Below are positions 1 through 5,137 of a DNA stretch of 6,547 nucleotides, in pieces (position 1 is the first letter of the stretch; each line of letters opens with the position of its first letter). Source of the stretch: Bacteroidota bacterium (lineage in GTDB: Bacteria > Bacteroidota > Bacteroidia > Chitinophagales > Chitinophagaceae); assembly GCA_023396345.1 (NCBI GenBank), contig JAEWWO010000326.1, positions 1-6,547 on the forward strand, read 5' to 3'. The notes under the pieces were generated by a model. The model searched no databases, was not told the origin of the DNA, and saw only the letters and a list, made by a program, of their open reading frames with translations. The position numbers were made by a program, and so were the translations under genes.

Positions 1-30
1 TATTTATGTAGAGGAGAGAGGATAGATGAG

Positions 31-54
31 AGTTGAAAATGGAAAGTTGAAAAT
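31..54. repeat. Two perfect 10-base direct repeats (AGTTGAAAAT)
   Basis: AGTTGAAAAT occurs at 31-40 and again at 45-54, a start-to-start distance of 14 bases, with four bases between the copies. It is read directly from the sequence. Function is unknown; it lies in the same repeat-rich leader as the 8-base tandem array just downstream. Confidence 0.7.
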
Positions 55-63
55 TCATAGCTT

Positions 64-103
64 GATAACTTGATAACTTCATAACTCGATAACAGGATAA
101 CTT
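64..103. repeat. Five-copy 8-base tandem repeat (consensus GATAACTT)
   Basis: Five contiguous 8-base units run without a gap: GATAACTT (64-71), GATAACTT (72-79), CATAACTC (80-87), GATAACAG (88-95) and GATAACTT (96-103). Three are identical and two differ at two positions; the ATAAC core is kept in all five. The array is non-coding and ends 79 bases before the rmlB start. It could be a binding-site array, a slippage-prone tract or simply inert intergenic repeat; the sequence alone does not decide. Confidence 0.85.
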
Positions 104-110
104 CCTACCG

Positions 111-133
111 CAAAATTCACTGTTCAAAATTCA
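111..133. repeat. Two perfect 9-base direct repeats (CAAAATTCA)
   Basis: CAAAATTCA occurs at 111-119 and 125-133, again with a 14-base start-to-start distance as for the repeat at 31-54. A related AAAATTCATA string also follows the second copy of that earlier repeat (50-59). The function is unknown. Confidence 0.65.
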
Positions 134-152
134 TAATTATCAATACTTTGCT

Positions 153-160
153 TACCTTTG
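153..160 (+). promoter_or_regulatory. Candidate Bacteroidota -7 promoter element (TACCTTTG)
   Basis: TACCTTTG fits the TAnnTTTG -7 consensus of the Bacteroidota primary sigma factor. It ends 22 bases before the rmlB ATG, which would leave a short A/T-rich leader. A matching -33 TTTG or TTG is not present at the usual spacing (about 128-136), which weakens the call. A 10-base palindrome, TTTTTAAAAA (166-175), lies around the expected transcription start. An overlapping near-match, TACTTTG, lies at 144-150. If real, this promoter could drive the whole operon, since no other TAnnTTTG-type element or hairpin is seen in the single sizeable gap downstream (1239-1266). Confidence 0.4.
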
Positions 161-182
161 AGCCGTTTTTAAAAATCACATT

Positions 183-1238
183 ATGCCTAAAACTATTATC
201 ATCACGGGAGGAGCCGGATTTATTGGTTCGCACTTAGTTAGGCGTTTTGTAAATAATTATCCTGATTATCATATTATCAACTTAGATAAATTGACTTATG
301 CCGGTAATCTTGCTAACTTAAAAGATATAGAAGATAACCCAAACTATACATTTGTAAAAGGTGATATTACAGATGCATCTTTCATCAATAGTTTGTTTGA
401 AAAAGAAAAGCCTTATGCCGTGATTCATTTGGCTGCCGAAAGCCATGTGGACAGAAGCATAACCAATCCTCTGGAGTTTGTAATGACCAATGTTGTGGGC
501 ACTTGTAATTTATTGAATGCCGCACGTGAGAACTGGAAAGGAGCTTACGATCAGCATCGTTTCTATCATGTATCTACCGATGAGGTTTACGGAGCATTAG
601 GAGATGAAGGAATGTTTACGGAAGAAACCAGCTACCACCCGCACAGCCCGTACTCTGCATCTAAAGCAAGTAGCGACCATTTTGTGCGTGCCTATCATGA
701 TACCTATGGAATGGATGTGGTAATATCTAACTGTAGCAATAATTACGGAGCCAATCATTTTCCTGAGAAACTGATACCTTTGGCTATTAATAATATCAAA
801 CACAATCGCCCTATACCTGTTTACGGTAAGGGAGAAAATGTGCGCGACTGGCTGTGGGTAGAAGATCATGCAAGAGCCATTGATGTAATATTTCATAATG
901 CCAAGCCTGGCGAGACCTATAATATTGGCGGACACAACGAGTGGAAAAATATAGATTTGATTAAGTTGTTGTGTAAAATAATGGATGAAAAACTGGGCAG
1001 ACCCGCGGGAGAATCGGAGAAGCTTATCACTTACGTAACAGACCGTGCCGGACACGATTTGCGCTACGCAATAGATGCCACTAAGCTAAAAGAAAACTTA
1101 GGCTGGGAGCCAAGTCTCCAGTTTGAAGAAGGCTTGGAAAAAACAATTGACTGGTATCTGGAAAATGAAGAATGGTTGCAGAATGTTACAAGTGGCGAGT
1201 ACCAGAAATATTATAAAGAGATGTATGTGAGAAATTAA
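183..1238 (+). CDS. rmlB: dTDP-glucose 4,6-dehydratase (RmlB)
   Basis: This cytoplasmic enzyme converts dTDP-glucose to dTDP-4-keto-6-deoxyglucose with bound NAD, the branch point for dTDP-L-rhamnose and other dTDP-deoxy sugars. The 351-residue protein is an extended short-chain dehydrogenase of normal family length. Visible motifs are the Rossmann glycine loop TGGAGFIGSH (8-17), LAAESHVDRSI (83-93), the catalytic STDEVYG (131-137; T132, D133, E134), the YxxxK pair (Y157, K161), NNYGANHFPEKLIPL (186-200) and TDRAGHDLRYAID (286-298). The last usually reads DRPGHD; the Pro-to-Ala change is probably tolerated. The start sits just ahead of the Rossmann strand as the family expects. No rmlA, rmlC or rmlD lies in the window. 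Its base composition is richer in G+C than the last gene (28/60 at 421-480). PseB is excluded because these motifs are specific to dTDP-glucose dehydratases. Confidence 0.95.
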   Translation: MPKTIIITGGAGFIGSHLVRRFVNNYPDYHIINLDKLTYAGNLANLKDIEDNPNYTFVKGDITDASFINSLFEKEKPYAVIHLAAESHVDRSITNPLEFVMTNVVGTCNLLNAARENWKGAYDQHRFYHVSTDEVYGALGDEGMFTEETSYHPHSPYSASKASSDHFVRAYHDTYGMDVVISNCSNNYGANHFPEKLIPLAINNIKHNRPIPVYGKGENVRDWLWVEDHARAIDVIFHNAKPGETYNIGGHNEWKNIDLIKLLCKIMDEKLGRPAGESEKLITYVTDRAGHDLRYAIDATKLKENLGWEPSLQFEEGLEKTIDWYLENEEWLQNVTSGEYQKYYKEMYVRN

Positions 1239-1266
1239 TATAATAAGTAAAATTCAAATAAATAAA

Positions 1267-2454
1267 ATGAAGACTATTCCCTATGGGAGACAAAACATAA
1301 CACCAGAAGATGTACAAGCTGTTACTGAAACATTGCTGTCAACGCATCTTACGCAAGGACCAAAAATTGTTGAGTTTGAGAAAAATTTTGCTGATTATGT
1401 ACAGGCGGAATATGCTGTTGCTGTGGCAAACGGAACAGCCGCTCTTCACATAGCTGCGCTGGCATTGGGACTAAAAGCCGGAGATAAAGTTATTACAACT
1501 CCAATTACTTTTTCTGCGTCTGCAAACTGTATCCGTTTTTGTGATGCTGAAGTTGTATTTGCTGATATTGATCCGGAAACATTTCTTTTAGACATCAACG
1601 AAGTTAAAAAACTTCTGGAATCCAGTCCTAAAGGCACTTATAAGGGGATCATTCCCGTTGATTTTGCAGGTAGAATGGTTAATTTGGAAGATTTCAGAAA
1701 GCTAGCTGATGAACATGATTTATGGATTATCGAAGATGCATGTCATGCGCCTGGTGCTTATTTTATTGATTCAAAAGGAGATAAGCAGCTTGCCGGTAAC
1801 GGTAAATTTGCTGATGCAACAGTATTCTCCTTCCATCCTGTGAAGCATATTGCGTGTGGAGAAGGCGGTATGGTTACTACTAATAATGAAGAATTATTCA
1901 AGGAACTTAATCGTCTTCGTTCGCATGGGATAACAAAAGGTGATGATACTTACTGCAACTCTATTGAATTTGCTGCGGGTACACCTAATGCAAAGGAATA
2001 TCCCGGATGGTATATGGAAATGATTCATCTTGGTTTTAATTATCGCATGACAGATATTCAGGCAGCATTAGGTGTGAGTCAGTTAAAACGGGCAGATGAA
2101 GGACTATCTAAAAGAAAGGGAATTGCTGCTGATTACAATAATGCTTTTGAAGGCAAGGATTTTATCATCAGCCAGTCGGGTAACCTTGATGGACATGCTT
2201 ATCACCTGTATGTCCTTGAAGTGAAAGACCGTTTAGGATTATATAATCATTTACGTTCAAAAAATATTTTTGCACAGATACATTATATACCAGTACATTT
2301 AATGCCCTATTATCGTGAGTTTGGTTGGAAAGAAGGGGATATGCCGCATGCAGAATCTTATTATAAAAACTGCCTTAGTATACCAATGTTTCCGACTTTG
2401 ACAGGTGAGGAACAACAATTTGTTATACAAAGTATCAATGAGTATTACCAATAA
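1267..2454 (+). CDS. pseC: UDP-4-amino-4,6-dideoxy-N-acetyl-beta-L-altrosamine transaminase (PseC)
   Basis: This is a PLP-dependent sugar aminotransferase of the DegT/DnrJ/EryC1 (fold type I) family. PseC moves an amino group from glutamate to C4 of the UDP-4-keto-6-deoxy-L-sugar made by PseB, the second step of pseudaminic acid synthesis. The 395-residue protein shows IPYGRQNI (4-11), LTQGPKIVEFE (28-38), SNGT-like ANGTAALH (54-61), PVDFAG (130-135, typical of PseC), EDACHAPGA (156-164; D157 expected to contact the PLP ring nitrogen), SFHPVKHIACGEGG (188-201; K193 the expected Schiff-base lysine), GFNYRMTDIQAALG (256-269) and QIHYIPVHLMPYYR (337-350). It starts 28 bases after rmlB, with no hairpin between, and its end overlaps pseF. 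The assignment as PseC rather than another sugar aminotransferase rests on the motifs plus PseF and PseI next door. Its own substrate source, PseB, is not in the window. Confidence 0.88.
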   Translation: MKTIPYGRQNITPEDVQAVTETLLSTHLTQGPKIVEFEKNFADYVQAEYAVAVANGTAALHIAALALGLKAGDKVITTPITFSASANCIRFCDAEVVFADIDPETFLLDINEVKKLLESSPKGTYKGIIPVDFAGRMVNLEDFRKLADEHDLWIIEDACHAPGAYFIDSKGDKQLAGNGKFADATVFSFHPVKHIACGEGGMVTTNNEELFKELNRLRSHGITKGDDTYCNSIEFAAGTPNAKEYPGWYMEMIHLGFNYRMTDIQAALGVSQLKRADEGLSKRKGIAADYNNAFEGKDFIISQSGNLDGHAYHLYVLEVKDRLGLYNHLRSKNIFAQIHYIPVHLMPYYREFGWKEGDMPHAESYYKNCLSIPMFPTLTGEEQQFVIQSINEYYQ

Positions 2455-3127
2455 AAATATTTGCATAATTCCTGCTCGTGGCGGCAGCAAACGTATCCCA
2501 AGAAAGAATGTTAAAAATTTCTTAGGCAAACCTATTATAGCATACTCTATTGAAGCAGCGATAAACTCTGATATTTTTGATGAGGTTATGGTTTCAACTG
2601 ATGATGAAGAAATTGCAAAAGTTGCAGAAGAATATGGCGCAAAAGTTCCTTTTCTTAGAAGTGTAGACAATGCGGATGATTTTGCAACTACATTGGATGT
2701 GTTGAAGGAAGTCTTAGACAAATATAAGCAGGAGGGTTATATGTTCAATGTTGTAGGTTGCATTTATCCTTGTGCACCATTTGTAACATCTGTGAAGTTG
2801 CAGAATGCATATCATATACTGTCGAATAATAATTTTGATTTGGTAATGCCGGTAATCAAGTTTAGCTTTCCAATACAGCGTGCCTTAACATTTAATGAAA
2901 ATAGAATCGTTTTTGCTTATCCGGAGTTCGCAAATAGTCGTTCGCAGGATTTAAATGAACATTATCATGATGCAGGACAGTTCTATTTAATGAAAATAGA
3001 AGAAACTATTCTAAAAAATCGCATGGTTTCTAAAAATTCAGGAGCAATTATAATTTCTGAGCTGGAAGGTCAAGACATCGATAATGAAATGGATTGGAAG
3101 TTGGCAGAATTAAAATATCAAATATAG
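2438..3127 (+). CDS. pseF: CMP-pseudaminic acid cytidylyltransferase (PseF)
   Basis: PseF activates pseudaminic acid with CTP to give CMP-pseudaminate, the donor for glycosyltransferases, and is the last step of the pathway. The protein is a NeuA/CMP-sugar synthetase-type nucleotidyltransferase. It shows the CTP-binding IPARGGSKRIPRKN (11-24), VSTDDEEIA (52-60), the PseF-like YPEFANSRSQDLNE (161-174) with HYHDAGQFY (175-183), and the metal-binding GQDIDNEMDW (211-220). From the ATG at 2438 it is 229 residues, the usual length. A GTG at 2405 would add 11 residues (RNNNLLYKVSM type) ahead of the first strand and overlap pseC by 50 bases; the ATG, with a 17-base overlap, fits the family better. 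No Shine-Dalgarno is seen, so coupling to pseC translation is likely. The next gene follows after three bases. Confidence 0.92.
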   Translation: MSITNKNICIIPARGGSKRIPRKNVKNFLGKPIIAYSIEAAINSDIFDEVMVSTDDEEIAKVAEEYGAKVPFLRSVDNADDFATTLDVLKEVLDKYKQEGYMFNVVGCIYPCAPFVTSVKLQNAYHILSNNNFDLVMPVIKFSFPIQRALTFNENRIVFAYPEFANSRSQDLNEHYHDAGQFYLMKIEETILKNRMVSKNSGAIIISELEGQDIDNEMDWKLAELKYQI

Positions 3128-3130
3128 AAA

Positions 3131-4141
3131 ATGAAATTTCCAGATCAGTATAAAAGTATGTCGAGACAGAGGTTTCAGAATAGTGAATACACTATTGTGC
3201 CTATTAGATTTGAGGATAGGCACAGTATTATGAAATGGAGAAATGAACAGATTTATCATCTCCGTCAGAGTAAGCCGCTTACACATGAAGACCAAGAAAA
3301 TTATTTCCAGAATATAATATCTAAACTATTTGATGAAAAAAAACCCAATCAGATTTTATTCAGTTTCTTAAAAGAGAATGAATGCATCGGATATGGCGGT
3401 TTAGTACATATTAACTGGTTAGATAAAAATGCTGAGATTTCATTTATAATGGATACTGAACTCGAAGAAAAAGAATTCGAGTCTCTTTGGATAAATTATC
3501 TTTCTCTTATTGAGGAGGTAGCGTTTCACGAATTAGGCTTCAATAAAATATTCACCTATGCCTTTGATTTAAGGCCCAGACTTTACTCAGCACTTGATAC
3601 AGCCGGGTTTTCACGAGAAGCAATACTAAGAGATCAGACATATTTTAATCACAATTATATTGATGTTGTTATTCATTGTAAATTTCAAGATTCTGTAACT
3701 TTAAGAAAAATTGATGAGCAAGATATTGATTTTACTTATTTTCTAGCAAATGACCCTCTTACACGTCAGAATTCTTATGTACCTGAACTTATTCCTTATC
3801 AGCAGCATAAAGATTGGTTTCTAAAAAAAATTGTAGATCCTTCGGCAATTTATTTTATTGGCGAGTATAACCGACAAAAAGCTGCTTTCGTGCGTATTGA
3901 TATAAAAAAAGAAAATGTTATTGGTATTGCTTTGCATCCGGATTATAGAGGAAAGAAATTAAGCTCTAAATTTATAAAACTCATTTCCATTTTTTTCAAA
4001 AAAGATAAATCTGATTTGCAGATTACAGCATATATTAAAAAGGAAAATTATGCTTCAATAAAAGCTTTTGAAAATGCAGGATTTATTTTTAAGGAAGAAT
4101 CTCACATCTCAGGTTCACAATCTAGTAAATATCAATTATGA
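3131..4141 (+). CDS. Tandem GNAT acetyltransferase, probable PseH-type sugar N-acetyltransferase fused to a second GNAT domain
   Basis: The 336-residue protein holds two GNAT-fold halves. The first (about 20-184) begins IVPIRFEDRHSIMKWRNEQ (22-40) and continues with ILFSFLKENECIGYGGLVHI (75-94), AEISFIMD (101-108), FNKIFTYAFD (137-146) and YIDVVIHCK (176-184). This layout is PseH-like; PseH acetylates the C4 amine made by PseC. The second (about 188-324) has LRKIDEQDIDFTYFLANDP (191-209), YQQHKDWF (223-230), IGIALHPDYRGKKLSSK (264-280) and YIKKENYASIKAFENAGF (301-318), resembling the GNAT domain found attached to some PseG proteins. The acetyl-CoA loop, usually RGxGxG/A, reads RGKKLS in the second half and is not recognisable in the first. 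It lies between pseF and pseI, with a 3-base gap and a 4-base ATGA overlap. An ATG at 3158 (residue 10) is an alternative start. The section 3301-3360 is AT-rich (12/60 G+C). Acetyltransferase fold is fairly sure; substrates are inferred. Confidence 0.75.
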   Translation: MKFPDQYKSMSRQRFQNSEYTIVPIRFEDRHSIMKWRNEQIYHLRQSKPLTHEDQENYFQNIISKLFDEKKPNQILFSFLKENECIGYGGLVHINWLDKNAEISFIMDTELEEKEFESLWINYLSLIEEVAFHELGFNKIFTYAFDLRPRLYSALDTAGFSREAILRDQTYFNHNYIDVVIHCKFQDSVTLRKIDEQDIDFTYFLANDPLTRQNSYVPELIPYQQHKDWFLKKIVDPSAIYFIGEYNRQKAAFVRIDIKKENVIGIALHPDYRGKKLSSKFIKLISIFFKKDKSDLQITAYIKKENYASIKAFENAGFIFKEESHISGSQSSKYQL

Positions 4142-5136
4142 GTAATTCCATTTTTATCATAGCTGAACTTTCTGCCAACCATGGAGGCTCTATAGAAATA
4201 GCAATAGAAACTATTAGAGCTGCCAAACGTACAGGAGCTGATGCTATAAAGCTACAAACTTATACTGCAGATACAATTACATTAGATTCTGACAAAGAAG
4301 ATTTTATCATAAAAGGTGGTACTATATGGGACGATAAAAGACTTTATGATCTCTATAAAGAAGCCTACTTACCTTGGGAGTGGCACGAAGAGCTTTTTAG
4401 GGTAGCAAAAGAGGAAGGATTGGTATGTTTTTCCTCTCCTTTTGATAAAACAGCTGTTGATTTTTTGGAAGAACTGGGAAATCCTATTTATAAAATTGCT
4501 TCGTTTGAGATTACTGATATTCCTTTGATAGAATATACCGCATCCAAAGGAAAACCAATGATTATATCTACAGGAATTGCAGAATATGAAGATATTGACC
4601 TTGCAGTACAAGCTTGTATAAATAAAGGGAATAATGATATAACACTACTGAAATGTACTTCTTCTTATCCGGCACCTGTGGAAGAAGCCAACCTAATTAT
4701 GATGCAGCAGTTTGTTAAAGATTTTGGAGTTAAAGTTGGGTTATCTGACCATACTTTGGGTATAACAGTTCCGATTGTGGCTACTACTTTAGGGGCAACA
4801 GTTATAGAAAAACATTTTATTCTTGATCATTCTATCGGAGGCCCGGACGCAAGTTTTTCTTTAGATGAAAAAGAATTTACAGAAATGGTAGCAGCCGTAA
4901 GGTTAGCAGAAAAAGCTATTGGCAGAGTCTCGTATGAAACTACTGAAAAACAGAAAGCGGGAAAAGCTTTTGCAAGGTCTTTATATGTTGCAGAGGATAT
5001 TAAAACCGGAGAAATCTTTACGGAGAAAAATGTACGCTCTGTAAGACCGGGGTTTGGATTGCACCCGAAATATTTAAAAGATTATTTAGGAAAAATCTCT
5101 AATAAAAATTGGAAGAAAGGAGAAAGATTAAAATAA
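4138..5136 (+). CDS. pseI: Pseudaminic acid synthase (PseI)
   Basis: PseI condenses 2,4-diacetamido-2,4,6-trideoxy-L-altrose with phosphoenolpyruvate to make pseudaminic acid, in the cytoplasm and with a divalent metal. The 332-residue protein is a complete NeuB-family synthase. The TIM-barrel part (about 1-265) shows IAELSANHGG (8-17), DAIKLQTYT (35-43), GGTIWDDKRLYDLYKEAYLPWEWH (60-83, a PseI hallmark), FSSPFD (98-103), KIASFE (119-124), STGIAE (144-149), KCTSSYP (172-178), GLSDHTLG (201-208, H205 expected metal ligand), EKHF (224-227, H226 expected metal ligand) and GGPDASFSLD (234-243). The C-terminal antifreeze-like (SAF) domain runs from about 279 to 331, with ARSLYVAEDI (279-288) and RPGFGLHPKYL (303-313). 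Its ATG shares four bases with the stop of the preceding gene, so translation is coupled. NeuB or LegI are less likely because of the 60-83 motif and the neighbours. Confidence 0.94.
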   Translation: MSNSIFIIAELSANHGGSIEIAIETIRAAKRTGADAIKLQTYTADTITLDSDKEDFIIKGGTIWDDKRLYDLYKEAYLPWEWHEELFRVAKEEGLVCFSSPFDKTAVDFLEELGNPIYKIASFEITDIPLIEYTASKGKPMIISTGIAEYEDIDLAVQACINKGNNDITLLKCTSSYPAPVEEANLIMMQQFVKDFGVKVGLSDHTLGITVPIVATTLGATVIEKHFILDHSIGGPDASFSLDEKEFTEMVAAVRLAEKAIGRVSYETTEKQKAGKAFARSLYVAEDIKTGEIFTEKNVRSVRPGFGLHPKYLKDYLGKISNKNWKKGERLK

Positions 5137-5137
5137 A

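Larger units (their letters stand above)
1..182. other. Non-coding, repeat-rich leader upstream of rmlB
   Basis: All three forward frames hit a stop within the first 36 bases (stops at 9-11, 23-25 and 34-36), so at most a few codons of an upstream gene could be present and none is recognisable. The rest is AT-rich and made largely of short direct repeats: a 10-base repeat, a five-copy 8-base tandem repeat and a 9-base repeat, listed separately. The final 30 bases carry a candidate promoter element and the leader of rmlB. No tRNA-like or terminator-like hairpin was seen. Simple repeats of this look are common between genes in Flavobacteriia; that remark is from general knowledge. Confidence 0.75.

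Noticed and set aside
64..103. The 8-base tandem array considered as a CRISPR or an attachment site
   Set aside because: Units are far too short and contiguous with no spacers, and no cas, integrase or transposase gene is present.
597..1055. 152-codon open frame on the minus strand inside rmlB
   Set aside because: It lies wholly opposite a strongly supported gene, and its translation shows no recognisable domain; treated as a shadow.
183..1238. The dehydratase considered as PseB serving the pseudaminic acid pathway
   Set aside because: The extended-SDR motifs STDEVYG, NNYG...FPEKLIPL and DRAGHDLRYAID identify a dTDP-glucose 4,6-dehydratase; the shorter UDP-GlcNAc dehydratase/epimerase motifs are absent.
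1239..1266. Possible terminator or promoter between rmlB and pseC
   Set aside because: The 28 bases are A/T-rich with no hairpin and no TAnnTTTG element.
1446..1637. Short minus-strand open frame inside pseC, and similar ones at 3110-3295 and 4369-4611
   Set aside because: All are opposite well-supported coding sequence and have no motif or independent leader.
2405..2437. GTG start for pseF giving 11 extra residues
   Set aside because: The extension precedes the first beta strand of the nucleotidyltransferase fold, enlarges the overlap with pseC to 50 bases, and a better ATG is at 2438.
2299..2721. 140-codon minus-strand open frame across the pseC/pseF junction
   Set aside because: Both sense-strand genes carry clear catalytic motifs through this stretch; the antisense translation is serine- and phenylalanine-rich with no family signal.
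3131..3690. First half of the tandem GNAT protein considered as a degenerate PseG
   Set aside because: PseG begins with a GT-B nucleotide-binding segment rich in glycine and a GHxMR motif; none is visible, while the WRN and CIGYGGLVHI pattern fits GNAT.
5116..5123. AAAGGAGA as a ribosome binding site for the last gene
   Set aside because: It encodes the conserved KKGER end of pseI, lies about 15 bases from the ATG, and this phylum makes little use of such sites.
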